The notes under the pieces were generated by a model, which saw only the letters and a list, made by a program, of their open reading frames with translations, searched no databases and was not told the origin of the DNA. This document shows positions 12,123-21,997 of a stretch of DNA of 64,000 nucleotides, in pieces (position 1 is the stretch's first letter; each line of letters opens with the position of its first letter). The stretch is from contig NC_090744.1 in the NCBI RefSeq assembly GCF_036898095.1, positions 92,259,631 to 92,323,630 on the forward strand, written 5' to 3'. This stretch comes from Palaemon carinicauda (taxonomy: Eukaryota > Arthropoda > Malacostraca > Decapoda > Palaemonidae). Made by a program: the position numbers and the translations under genes.

Positions 12123-13718
12123 GTGGATGCTGAAGTCGCGGTCGCGATGCAAGACATCCAGTTAGATGACAGGATGTCTGATGTGGACGAGTGTCTGGAG
12201 GAAGACCTCCTGGCAGAAGCCCAGGATGAAGTTCAAGCCCCAGACGTTGTAGAGGTAGACGTCAACGAGGTGTCGGCTACTCCAGTTCAGATTCCGGAGC
12301 CTATTCCCTCAACATCGGCCGGTCTCCCAGTAGAGCTGGGACAGGCCCTCTCTTCTATTGTTGGAATGATCCAACAAATGCAGAAGGAGAATCAGGAGAA
12401 GGCGGCTGCAATGGAACTGCGAATGCAGTGCCTTGCAGAATCACATGGGCCCCAGAAAAAGCTCAATGTGAAAGACCTTCCCTTGTGCTCAGATGCTAAC
12501 CCATGGAGGTATGCTGAGCACATGCCGATGACGACTGGAAAGATCATCATCTCGGATAAGCTGGGCTCAGTTCCCCTAGAGGAGGTGGAATTCTGGCCCA
12601 GCAAGGCATCATATCCGGACTGTTATGTCCGGCTGAGGAAGGAACCAGCTTCAAAGGAGGAGACAGAGCCGAAGGAGGTCATAGTGATGGACCATGCTAA
12701 GGCTCAAGCTCTACTTTCATCCTCGATGAAAGAGAGGGGCTTCTCTAACTCAAAGGTAGCCGCATTGAACAGGAAGCTCCCTTCCTTTGTGTCCTCGCCT
12801 ACTAGAGCCTTCCCCTTTTTACAGAAAGGGTTTCTGGCTGTACTAAAAGCAGTCGAGGCCGGCAAGCCTTGCCCCTCCCTAGAGGAGTGTAAACCCTTGT
12901 CGCTGGCCCTGCCTATGGACCACAAAGACTGGAAGGACGTCCATCTTACGTTCTCAGTTGGAAAGTTGGAGGCTGATATTGCCGGACGTCAGTTCGGCGA
13001 GGACCTCCCTAAGCTGTCTGACTTTCTTTTGCGAAGAGAGTTCGATACAAAAGAAAGACTGACTGCCTCAATGTCTCTTCAGACTACTCTCGAGACGATG
13101 GTAAGTGACCCCAAGGTCCATGAAATGTTCATGGTAGTGGACAAGACTCATCTGGCCACAGTGACGAAGGACCTTTATGGCTTCGTCAAGGCAAGGAGAG
13201 CTTGTAGGGAGTTCGTGTTTACCTCGGCTACGGTGAGGCACGAGCCAAGGAAACTAATCTCCTCCAACATTTGGGGAAAAGACCTTTTCCCTACCGACTT
13301 GGTCAAAAAAGTTGTTGATAAGGCCGCCTTGGAGAATAAAAACCTTCTCCAGAAGTGGGGCCTGGCTATCAAAAGAAAGTCTTCCCCGGATGAGGGTCCT
13401 CAACCAAAGAGGAAGACTATGAGGACTAGGCTACCGTCTCGCCCAGCCAAGCCTGTTAGACAGCAACAGCAACTGCAATTGCCATTGCCCCCAGTGCCCC
13501 AGATCGTGGCACAAACCCCGACCACTTTTCAGTGGGTACCCCAGGCCGTGTCGACACAGTCCACGGCATTCACCCCAGCGTTCGAAGGGCAGTCTACTTC
13601 CTTTCGAGCAAAGCCTAGAGGAGCAGCCAGAGGCTCGTCTAGACGCCCCTCAAGGGGAAGGGGATTCAGGGGTGGTCGTGGTCAGGAAGGCAAGACCTCA
13701 GGACGGCAGTCCAAGTGA
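12123..13718 (+). CDS. gag-like protein of DIRS-like retrotransposon, copy 1
   Basis: 531 codons open from a GTG; the true start lies upstream in the broken N-terminal part. The protein has an acidic N-terminus, a short Q/E-rich helix near residues 75-100, a central domain, and a basic C-terminal third with R/G/S-rich repeats (residues about 430-531), which suggests nucleic-acid binding. Residues from about 165 onward match the gag of copy 2 (minus strand) closely: EPASKEETEPKEV, HLTFSVGKL.ADI, KLSDFLL, RRACREFVF and SSNIWGKDLFP are shared. No zinc knuckle is visible in this part. The RT frame overlaps its 3' end. The role as a structural, RNA-binding gag is inferred from position next to the RT. 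It is one of the longest intact frames in the window. Confidence 0.75.
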   Translation: MDAEVAVAMQDIQLDDRMSDVDECLEEDLLAEAQDEVQAPDVVEVDVNEVSATPVQIPEPIPSTSAGLPVELGQALSSIVGMIQQMQKENQEKAAAMELRMQCLAESHGPQKKLNVKDLPLCSDANPWRYAEHMPMTTGKIIISDKLGSVPLEEVEFWPSKASYPDCYVRLRKEPASKEETEPKEVIVMDHAKAQALLSSSMKERGFSNSKVAALNRKLPSFVSSPTRAFPFLQKGFLAVLKAVEAGKPCPSLEECKPLSLALPMDHKDWKDVHLTFSVGKLEADIAGRQFGEDLPKLSDFLLRREFDTKERLTASMSLQTTLETMVSDPKVHEMFMVVDKTHLATVTKDLYGFVKARRACREFVFTSATVRHEPRKLISSNIWGKDLFPTDLVKKVVDKAALENKNLLQKWGLAIKRKSSPDEGPQPKRKTMRTRLPSRPAKPVRQQQQLQLPLPPVPQIVAQTPTTFQWVPQAVSTQSTAFTPAFEGQSTSFRAKPRGAARGSSRRPSRGRGFRGGRGQEGKTSGRQSK

Positions 13719-13719
13719 G

Positions 13720-14436
13720 GCGATACCGGTAGGAGGGAGACTTCTGAAATTTCGGGATCGGTGGACCTTCGATCCCTGGGCCCACAGCCTACTCAAGAAT
13801 GGACTGGGCTGGAGCTGGTACAGCACTCCAACCCCGTGCCTTCGGTTTTTCCAACACTCCACCCCCGTTATGGAGGAGTACGTTCAAGAACTGTTGGAGA
13901 AAAAAGGTGATCCGAAGGGTGAAGCCCATCAATTTATAAGGGAGGCTGTTTTGTGTTCCCAAGGAAGACTCGGAAAAGCTCAGAGTCATTCTGGACTTGT
14001 CGCCACTCAACAAGTTCATAGTGAATTGCAAATTCAAAATGCTAACACTGCAACACATAAGGACCTTACTGCCCAAGAGGGCATATTCCGTCTCTATAGA
14101 CTTGTCAGACGCCTATTGGCACATTCCAATTAGCCATCGACTCTCCCCCTACCTAGGGTTCAGGCTACAACGAAGACTATACGCCTTCGGAGCCATGCCA
14201 TTCGGGCTAAACATAGCCCCAAGGATTTTTACGAAGCTTGCGAGCGTAGCTCTCAAACAATTACGGCTAAAGGGAATTCAGGTAGTAGCCTACCTGGACG
14301 ACTGGTTGGTGTGGGCAGCATCCGAGACAGAATGCTTGCAAGCTTCCAGTCAAGTGATCCAGTTCCTAGAGTACCTAGGCTTCAAGATCAACAGAAAAAA
14401 GTCTCGACTTTCTCCATCTCAAAAGTTCCATCTCAA
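13720..14436 (+). pseudogene. DIRS-like reverse transcriptase, copy 1, truncated
   Basis: Starts with GGRLLKFRDRWTFDPWAHSL, the conserved opening also present in copy 2. A one-base expansion of an A-run near 13900 and an in-frame TAA near 13935 break the frame. It resumes as KLRVILDLSPLNKF, SIDLSDAYWHIPI (palm motif A), FGAMPFGLNIAPRIF, and YLDDWLVWA (active site, about 14295-14320). The YLDDW form and the DAYWHIPI box are characteristic of DIRS-type rather than Gypsy or Copia RTs (family knowledge). The sequence stops at FLEYLGFKINRKKSRLSPSQ and runs into an AT microsatellite at 14437. The thumb, RNase H and any tyrosine recombinase are missing. Confidence 0.85.
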
Positions 14437-14456
14437 ATATATACATATATATTTAC

Positions 14457-14506
<50 letters not shown>

Positions 14507-14508
14507 TC
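14437..14508. repeat. (AT)n microsatellite at the RT truncation point
   Basis: TATATACATATATATTT-type tract exactly where DIRS copy 1 ends. Confidence 0.95.
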
Positions 14509-14547
14509 TCAAATTCACAATATAACCCTTCACGTTTAAAAAAAAGA

Positions 14548-15145
14548 TTATGTTCCATTATTTTTGTTCAATCCATGACAAGAAGGGAAGTGTGTTAGGT
14601 CATTCTTGTTTAAGTATTCACTGAAAAGTTGCAGCTTTTTACGTAGAGAATCAACATGTCCTACTAACTGGGAAAAATTCTGAAATTTTCCTTGTAGGTT
14701 CATGTTAAGAACGTTCAGGTGGGCAGTCATTACGGTAAGAATTGCTTGGGAGCAAAGAAAGTCTTTATCGTGTAGGTGAATTTAGCATTGTTCTCAATGA
14801 CATGACTAATATGCTGATTTTATATAAATGGTAGATTATCTTCCCCCTAAATAAAAAAAAAAGAAGAAGAAGAAAAAAAATATAGTGGCAGGTCACTGTA
14901 CTCTGTGTTTAGTTTTTCCAAGGATGATATAAATTTTTTATGCCTGAGAAACTATTCCACCTCCAATTAACTTCACAATACTGACAATACTTGTCATGGC
15001 ATCACGCATCTGCAATTTTTTGCTTCATAAGGCTTCTTGATGAATAATGCTGTGCAGTGTGATGCAATGCGCTCCATTTTTCTTTAAAACACCAACTAAC
15101 CCCACATTGCTGCCAACCATAGCTTCCGTACTACCACTTACAATG
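14548..15145 (-). pseudogene. hAT transposase, C-terminal half (GTF2IRD2/ZBED-like)
   Basis: Minus-strand translation, allowing shifts, gives VSGSTEAMVGSNVGLVGVLK (15145-15085), then HSIIHQEALCSKKLQMRDAM (about 15050-14995), SIVKLIGG, a degraded block, and finally AILTVMTAHLNVLNMNLQGK, LFSEYLNKNDLTHFPSCHG (14735-14590). This is the order seen in hAT-family proteins annotated as general transcription factor II-I repeat domain protein 2-like: the NVGLVG...HCIIHQEALC block, then LNxLNxxLQGK and DLTHFP. At least two stops and one shift make it non-functional. Together with 16657-17155 it forms one transposase interrupted by about 1.5 kb. Confidence 0.75.
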
Positions 15146-15185
15146 TGGAGGATTAATTTTATTTTAATTTATTTTTGTTTTGCCA

Positions 15186-15267
15186 AATCGAGAGAGAGAG
15201 AGAGAGAGAGAGAGAGTTGTTTTAGTATTGTTAAATCGAGACATTTTATTTGCTTTAGCTTTGTCAT

Positions 15268-15305
<38 letters not shown>

Positions 15306-15379
15306 GTGAGTGAGTGTGGGTGTTTATTTACTTAAGTTTTGTCAAACCGCAAGAGAAAGAAAGTGTTTATTTGCTTAGT

Positions 15380-15422
<43 letters not shown>

Positions 15423-15530
15423 AAGTGTTTATTTGCTTGAGTTTTGTCAGAGAGAGAGAGAGAGAATTTCATTTGCTTTAGTTTTGTTAGATCGCGCGTG
15501 CGCGAGAGAGTATGTGTGTATGTGCGTTTG
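15186..15530. repeat. (GA)n microsatellite cluster with GTTTATTTGCTT spacers
   Basis: Four to five GA runs (about 15190, 15270, 15385, 15450) separated by similar spacers containing TTTATTTGCTTAGTTTTG. This looks like tandem duplication of a GA-run-plus-spacer unit. Confidence 0.85.
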
Positions 15531-16656
15531 TGTGTGCGTGTTTTGTGTGTCCGCGGTGTGCGCCGAAGAACAAGGATAATTAGCGAATGATTGTTTGAAG
15601 TTGGAAAGATTGTCGGTATATTTGAGGTTGTTTGTTTACATTTTTTAGCTAGGATAGGCGGTGATGAATGTCTTGGGCGAAAGCATTAGATCTTGGACGA
15701 TAGAAGGAGTCGGTTCTGCATTTTTTTTGTTCTTCGGAAGCCGGCTGTTTAGTGTTTTTATGTTCTGAGTAAGTACTGTTTTTATTTATTTTTGTTAGGC
15801 GCGTTCATGAGTGATAGAAAGTTTATTGTTTATCTTTGATTATAGTGCGATAGTTAAGTTAGTTAGGAGTGTTCATAAGTGTTTTTCTTTTTTATTTTGG
15901 CAGGCCGCGATTCCTCCTTTGGAGAGGTTTTCTTGAATGTAAATTTGTTTGTTGACGACAGAACTTGATAGGACTGCTCAGATTGATTTATTTGTTGACG
16001 ACCCGGACCGAATTTACTTCTGATTGCTGTTGATGATGATGATACCGATGATGATGATGATGATTACGCTCACGGACTAAATCAATTAAAACATTTTTGT
16101 ATTGACTGAGTGTCAAGTGTTGCCATATTGTGGCGTTGTAACCGAGTTGTGGGGTTGGACTATAAAAGGACTGTTGGCCCTTGTGTGGACAACGACGTCC
16201 ACACATAAACAAATATTGGTTTTGGTGTGTCACGTGTGTGTGGATATAGAGTTCCACTCATAAACAAATATTGGTTTTGGGTGTGGTAATTTTAAGTTGT
16301 TAGGGTTTTTTTATTTGAACGGTGTTACGGTTTTATATTTAATATTGTTTATGATTCGTGATAAGTGTTTTTTTTTTTGGTTTATGATTGCGTTTACTTT
16401 TAAGAATATAGTGTTAAGGTCATGTTTTGTTTTCATTTTCCTTCTGTCCAAGAGTCCAGTTTGAAGTAGAGTCAGGGGAAAGTTTGTATTGTGGGATATT
16501 GAGAAAGTAGGAGTGATCAAGGGTGTGGGGGGGTTGTTTTTGTTTACATCCCGCTACAACAATGCATGCATGAACACATTTTAAACCCTCCTTATTCATT
16601 GACCACGGATTTGAGGGAAACAAATATATATCAGAACCTCTGCTATCATCACTCAA
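15531..16656. other. unassigned DNA interrupting the hAT transposase
   Basis: No supported ORF. Contains a (GAT)n patch near 16028-16070 and two near-identical ATAAACAAATATTGGTTTTG segments (16205 and 16261), about 56 bp apart. Its origin is unknown; it lies between the two halves of the hAT relic. Confidence 0.4.
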
Positions 16657-17155
16657 TTACTGCATCTTGACAAGTTCTTCGTGAACCACAAAATGTTCGC
16701 CAATAGTGCCGGCAAATACAAGTAACTGACTTGTGTCACTTACATCAGTGCTGTCATCTAAATCCAGTAAAAAGTACTTGCGATGTTTCATTATATTTTT
16801 AAGTTTCATGGAAACATGCTGATCAAATTCATTCACTCTTCTTACAACTCTTTGGTAAAAGAATGACACACTTTCAAGTTTTTTTTTTTTTACTACCAGG
16901 TACATTTTCTTCAGCAAACTCCTCTGCTATTTTACTGCACACTGCTTTATTAATTCTCCACCCCTAAATGATTTTCTATTGCTTATAAGCACCAAAGTAA
17001 TTTCTAGCTCTTTGTGGTTTTCAGAAGTTATGTAGCCCATGATTTTGCTTTTAATGTTTGCCCATCAAGATATTCAATAAACCACTTCGTGAGTTTCCAG
17101 CAATTGAACATACTTTTCCATGTGCAATGTCTCGCAATGCCTTCGAACATTTTCC
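16657..17155 (-). pseudogene. hAT transposase, N-terminal half (BED finger side)
   Basis: Minus-strand reading gives NVRRHCETLHMEKY (17143-17105), the H...H end of a BED-type finger; then ITLVLISNRKSFRGGELIKQ (about 17015-16955); KIAEEFAEENVPGSKK; and after a shift in a T/A-run near 16885, ESVSFFYQRVVRRVNEF and FLLDLDDSTDVSDTSQLLVF. The last block contains the first catalytic Asp region of hAT enzymes (usually LDESTDVSD). The frame ends at EELVKMQ (16657). About 40 residues are missing before the C-terminal half resumes at 15145. Confidence 0.8.
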
Positions 17156-17458
17156 TTAAGACAAGAACCTATTTGATGTCAAACAAAATTCTTCTTCTCA
17201 CTTCATATCATATACTCTGTTCTTATCACAGCACTTTATTTTCTTACTTTGACTCAATATAGAAAAACGTTATGAACAATAGTGCTTAACTGCAAAACAG
17301 AGGCAAGCTGAAAGCTATTCGGAATAGGAGGGGTTCCATCCCCATTCTGTTCACGGTGTTTTCCTTAATCTTGTTACATCTGTATTTGTTATTGTTATTA
17401 TCATTATTCTATCTACCGTCAAAAGTAAAAAAAACATTGGTATTGGACGCTTGATTTG

Positions 17459-17460
<2 letters not shown>
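17156..17460. other. intergenic, possibly upstream end of the hAT relic
   Basis: Degraded sequence upstream of the BED-finger remnant. No terminal inverted repeat of a hAT element could be identified. Confidence 0.35.

Positions 17461-17498
<38 letters not shown>
17461..17498. repeat. (GA)n microsatellite
   Basis: Uninterrupted GA run. Confidence 0.95.
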
Positions 17499-17500
<2 letters not shown>

Positions 17501-17699
17501 TGAAATTCTACTGAAATGTGTGATTTAAATTTTATTTCATTATTTATCATTTTTTATTTTTGTTTTTATTCAGGAGGGACCATTAATATTTAAAAATAAT
17601 TCCTAAGTTTTCTTTTAATCCCATACTTGATAGAATATTTTTACATATTCAAAATCGGATCGTCCATATAAAGAACTTCACAAAAAACAATTAATTGTG

Positions 17700-18450
17700 T
17701 TTATTATGTAATTGTTTTAATTATACGGAAAAGTATCTGATTTATATATATGTATATATATATATATATATATATACTGTATATATATTTATATATATAT
17801 ATATATATATATATACTGTATATATATTTATATATATATATATATATACATATAATCTTTTAATCAGACGGAGAATTATCTAATTTATTCAGCTATTAAG
17901 TTTTATTCTTAAGTAATTGATTTAATTAGACTGAAAATCATCTTATTTATTCAGAAATTATTTTTTTATTATGTAATTGATTTAATTACACGGAAAATCA
18001 TCTGATTTATTCAGGAATATTTTTTTTATTATGTAATTGATTTAATTACACGGAAAGTCATCTGATTTATTCAGGAGTCAAGTGGTTGTTATGATGTAAT
18101 CGATCTGATTATACGCAAAATCATCTTATTTTTTCAGTAATTAAGTTTTTTTACTGTGTAATTGATTTGATAACACGGAAAATAATTTTATTTATTCTGG
18201 AATTGAAGTTATTTTTCTTATTTAATTGATTTAATTAGACGGAAAATCATTTTATTATTAAGAATTGATATTTTTTAATATATAATTGATTTAATTGCAC
18301 GGAAAATCCTCTTATTTCTCCAGGAATTTATCTTTTATATTGTGTAATTAACTTGATAACTTGATATATTCTGGAATTAAAGTTATTTTATATGATATAA
18401 TTGATTTAATTAGACGGAAAATCATCAGATTTATTTAGTAATTATCTATA
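17700..18450. repeat. minisatellite, ~60-bp unit, about 11 copies
   Basis: Imperfect tandem unit containing GTAATTGATTTAATTA, CACGGAAAATCATC, GATTTATTCAGGAAT and a T-run. Copies start near 17708, 17862, 17915, 17975, 18035, 18094, 18155, 18217, 18275, 18338 and 18400. The first two are separated by an (AT)n/TACTGTATA insertion at 17740-17856. Units vary by 10-30% and by T-run length. Confidence 0.85.
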
Positions 18451-18566
18451 AACTCACTTTCCTGCAACAAGTTTTTTTCAAAGACGCTCAACTGATAAAA
18501 ACTTTTTGGCGAAAGCGAAAATACTTTCGCCGAAAGATAACAATGAACAAAGAAGAAGCTGGACTC

Positions 18567-18574
<8 letters not shown>

Positions 18575-18611
<37 letters not shown>
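18575..18611. repeat. (GA)n microsatellite
   Basis: GTGTGTGTGAGAGAGA-type run. The frame across it is an artefact. Confidence 0.95.
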
Positions 18612-18614
<3 letters not shown>

Positions 18615-18835
18615 CCCAGCCGAAGCGTGATGACTAAAGATGTCCATTGTATACAAAGTATAAAGATACAATTTATGTAATTAAAAAAAAGAAAACTGAT
18701 AAATTAAATCATATCAAAGTAAACAAAGTTTTTTTTTAGATTAAAACTCTTACGATCGAAATGGTTGCTCTGATTGGTCTACAGGTTTGCAATTTGGCAA
18801 TGATGCAGTATTGTCAATTTTACTGTGGGAAAAGA

Positions 18836-18890
18836 GTAGGAGGAGGAGGAGGAGGAGGCGGAGGCGGAGGCGGAGGAGGAGGAGGAGGCT
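18836..18890. repeat. (GGA)n trinucleotide repeat
   Basis: AGG/GGC-type triplets giving a poly-Arg frame on plus and poly-Pro on minus. No surrounding gene is supported. Confidence 0.95.
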
Positions 18891-18959
18891 GAAGACGTAT
18901 CACACACAATACACTTTCGGCATTCCTTTTCTCTCTATTGTTCGGAAGACAGTGTTTAG

Positions 18960-19292
18960 ATATTTTCGGTTTCACTGCCGCAAAAACTATGACACCAAAA
19001 TACATTTTTTCTAATGCAGTTTTTTTATGCTCTTTCCGAAAAGGGAATTCTTTTCTTTTTTTAGAGAAATTGAAAATAAAAAAGTTATGGCCAGTTAAGG
19101 ATGGTTATGTCCTATGCATGTGTTAAGAAACTTAATTTTCATTTGCATAGGAAATAACCATCTTTAACTGGCCATAACTTTTTTTTTTATTTTTTATTTC
19201 TCGAAAATAATAATTTCATTTTCGGAAAGACTGCATTAGAAAACTATAGTTTGGTTTCATAGTTTTTGTGGCAGTGAAACCGAAAAGATCCC
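18960..19292. repeat. long foldback (inverted repeat) element
   Basis: The left arm at about 18960-19120 (TTTTCGGTTTCACTGCCGCA at its outer end, GTTATGGCCAGTTAA and TCCTATGCAT near the centre) is mirrored by the right arm at about 19140-19292 (ATGCATAGGA... wording differs slightly; TTAACTGGCCATAAC and TGCGGCAGTGAAACC-like, here TGGCAGTGAAACCGAAAA). Arms are roughly 150 bp with small indels and the spacer about 20 bp. It resembles a MITE or foldback transposon; no ORF. Confidence 0.8.
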
Positions 19293-19667
19293 AGTTTGTG
19301 TTTTAGTATTGTCCTCTCTCTCCTTAGGACTGGTGTCAAATCGGTCATTTCTTTCAATTTGGACTTTAGAAAAAGTGCCCAACAGTTGGTTTAAGGGAGC
19401 AAAATTAGGTAGAAGTCTCTGATTAGTTTAAGAGAGATTTTCAACAAGATCTGAAGCTTGTGGAAATCAGGAGCACTCCAGTCTGTATGGCGGCATCTTG
19501 CAATACAGTCACACAATTCCAAAATTCGGTTCTATAGCCATCGCCATGAGTATCATTTCGAAAGGCTTGTGCAATTTTTGCCTCCTCTTATTCATATAGG
19601 TGTGCTTGGTTTTAGGAGTGATGTAGCGAGTACGTTAATAGTAATGATAAAGAACAAGTGTCAGGAT

Positions 19668-19689
19668 ATATATATATATATATATATAT

Positions 19690-19723
<34 letters not shown>

Positions 19724-19724
19724 T

Positions 19725-19757
<33 letters not shown>

Positions 19758-19765
19758 CATATATA
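19668..19765. repeat. (AT)n microsatellite
   Basis: TATATA run with two ATCTTTAT interruptions. Confidence 0.95.
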
Positions 19766-19768
19766 CAT

Positions 19769-20293
19769 GAATATATATCACAAGCACACGTGATTTCAAT
19801 CAATGTAAATATTACCCACGAATGGCATTTAATACCGAATTCTATCTTTGGAATATATATCCACTTGGAATTCAATTTATGGTAACAGCTTCTGGCCGAG
19901 TGGAGATTCGAACCCCCACCTGTTCGGCCGGAAACCATGCCTACGAAGACTCTACCAACTGAGCAATCAAGAGAGATAAAAGTTTATGACAAATCCCCGT
20001 ACCTATTCCTGTGGAATTCAGGAATCTGTTCATAGACTTGAAATAAACCCATCTCCACCATGATAGCTGAATCGTGAGTTTGCAACACGTGGTTATTTTA
20101 AATGAATATATATCACAAGCACATGTGACTTCAATCAATGTAAATATCACCCATAAATGGCATTTGATACCGAATTCTATCTTGGGAATATTAATCCACT
20201 TGGAATTCAATTTATGGTAACAGCTTTTGGCCGGGTGGAGATTCGAACCCCTACCTGTTCGACCGGAAACCATGCCTATGAAGACTCTACCGA
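19769..20293 (-). repeat. tRNA-derived SINE-like repeat, two tandem copies (period ~336 bp)
   Basis: Copy a (19769-20104) and copy b (20105-20293, 5'-truncated in element sense) share GAATATATATCACAAGCAC, TTGGAATTCAATTTATGG and CGGAAACCATGCCTA. On the minus strand copy a contains TGCTCAGTTGG (19965-19955), matching a pol III A box, and GGTTCGAATCT (19914-19904), matching a B box. The spacing is tRNA-like, and CAGTTGGTAGAGTCTTCG looks like a tRNA D-arm. No complete cloverleaf closes convincingly, so I call a tRNA-derived retroposon, not a tRNA gene. Copy b has lost the A-box end. Confidence 0.6.
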
Positions 20294-20391
20294 GCCAAGC
20301 CAGAAGCTGTTACCATAAAACGAATTCCAAGTGGATATATATTCCCAAGATAGAATTCGATATTAATGCCATTCATGGGTGATATTTATAT

Positions 20392-20395
<4 letters not shown>
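20285..20395 (+). repeat. inverted third fragment of the tRNA-derived repeat
   Basis: CCAGAAGCTGTTACCATAAA, GAATTCCAAGTGGATATATA and GAATTCGATATTAATGCC are the reverse complement of the matching part of the two copies to the left. The family is therefore arranged head-to-head around 20290. Confidence 0.75.
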
Positions 20396-20437
<42 letters not shown>

Positions 20438-20572
20438 GTATATATATGTATATATTTATATATACATATATATATAATAATATATACATATACATATATA
20501 TATACATATATATCATATATATGTATATATTATTAAATATATGTATATATAAATATATACATATATATATGA

Positions 20573-20624
<52 letters not shown>
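20396..20624. repeat. (AC)n/(AT)n microsatellite
   Basis: ACACACACATATATA followed by imperfect TATATGTATA tracts. Confidence 0.95.
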
Positions 20625-20625
<1 letters not shown>

Positions 20626-20638
20626 GAAGTACGGGAAG

Positions 20639-20965
20639 GGGATCCACTGGGTAACCTTGATGACGGCTCCCCTTCAATTTCGCCACTCTTCCCCCTCAGA
20701 GCGAAAACTCTATTCGGGGTGAATATTGCCATGTGTCGTATCAAGAAATATGTCCCCTGATATTATGCTATATCCTTAAAAGTTATATTAAGGATGCTCG
20801 CGCCAGGAGTTAGAATTCTGGAAACCTGTGGCTAATTCTCTGGGAGTATCACTGTAGCCAAATATCCCTTAGAAAGCTGCCTAAAGGAACCATCCATCAG
20901 GATAACATGGCTGAGCCCAAAAAGAGATTTTTTGCTTTGCTTCAAAATCCGTTTATGGCGTACGA
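20639..20965 (-). repeat. DIRS-associated terminal repeat, reverse orientation
   Basis: Reverse complement of the 9247/21617 type: GGCTCCCCTTCAATTTCGCC, ATTCGGGGTGAA, CCTGATATTATGC, CCAGGAGTTAGAATTCTGG, TCTCTGGGAGTATCAC and ACATGGCTGAGCCCAAAAA. It ends with the linker TTTTTTGCTTTGCTTCAAAA. Confidence 0.75.
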
Positions 20966-21204
20966 CAGCGGTCCAAAATGGCCGCCTCCGTTGCTGGCTC
21001 TGCTCTGCTTAACACACCTAAATTATGTTAATTTACCTGTGAGAAGGGAGCCAAAAATTATACACAGGAAAGATTAAATAATCAACTTTCCAGAGGATGA
21101 AGATGCTGGAGAATGCATAGTAATATTCCTAAAAAACAGTAACAGCACCGAGAGCAACGTGGGAGAACATAGTGCTTAATTGGTTACTATTAAGGAATAG
21201 TACG

Positions 21205-21507
21205 CCATAGTAGTACGGGGAGGGGATCCACCGGGTAACCTTGATAACGGCTCCACTTCAAATTTGCCACTATTCCCCCTCAAAGCGGAAACTCTATTCG
21301 GGGTGAAGTTTGCTATGTGTTGTATAGAAAAAATACGTCCCCTGATATTATGCGATATCCTTAAAAGTTATATTAAGGATACTCGGGCCAGGAGTTAGAA
21401 TTCTTGAAACCTGTGGTTAATTCTCTGGGAGTATTACTGTAGCCAAATATCCCTTAGAAAGCTGCTTAAAGGAACCTTCCATCAGGACGACATGGCTGAG
21501 CCCAAAT
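21205..21507 (-). repeat. DIRS-associated terminal repeat, reverse orientation, left arm of a palindrome
   Basis: Second copy of the 20639 repeat, the two about 90% similar by eye. With 21617-21996 it makes an inverted pair whose centre is filled by an AT microsatellite. Confidence 0.75.
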
Positions 21508-21511
21508 GTGT

Positions 21512-21514
21512 GTA

Positions 21515-21554
<40 letters not shown>

Positions 21555-21582
21555 ATTTATATATATATATATATATATATAC

Positions 21583-21613
<31 letters not shown>

Positions 21614-21616
21614 CAT
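21512..21616. repeat. (AT)n microsatellite in the palindrome centre
   Basis: TATATA/TACATA tract between the two inverted terminal-repeat copies. Confidence 0.95.
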
Positions 21617-21997
21617 ATCGGATTTTGAAGCAAAGCGAAAATTCTATTTTTGGGTGAGATGGCCATGTCGTCTTGATGGAAGCTTCCTATAGACAGCTTT
21701 TTAAGGGATATTTGGCTACAGTGATACTCCCAGAGAATTGACCATAGGTCTCCAGAATTCTAACTCCTGGCGCGAGTATCCTTAAAATTTCTCTTAAGGA
21801 TATCGCATAATATCAGGGGACGTATATCTTGATACGACACATGGCAATCTTCACCCCGAATAGCGTTTTTACTTCGAGGGGGAAGAGTGGCAAAATTGAA
21901 GGGGAACCGTTATTAAGGTTACCCTTCCTCCCCTACTATTACAGGGCTCCAAGAGGGCGCTCATTCCTTGTAGCATTGAGCATGGTGCTACAGATAT
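21617..21997 (+). repeat. terminal repeat at the 3' end of DIRS-like copy 2
   Basis: Starts GGATTTTGAAGCAAAGCG, continues with TTTTTGGGTGAGATGGCCAT and the landmarks of the family, and ends TGGTGCTACAGATATA immediately next to the broken RNase H frame of copy 2. The reverse complement of the same sequence (CTGTAGCACCATGC onward) lies at 25236-25590 beyond the gag end, so copy 2 is bracketed by inverted repeats. Inverted termini are a hallmark of DIRS elements. Confidence 0.65.

Noticed and set aside
18787..19005. Poly-Arg / poly-Pro proteins
   Set aside because: Translation of a (GGA)n run; no conserved flanks.
19904..19965. Functional tRNA gene on the minus strand
   Set aside because: A- and B-box-like motifs are present, but I cannot close acceptor and anticodon stems, and the sequence is part of a repeated unit.
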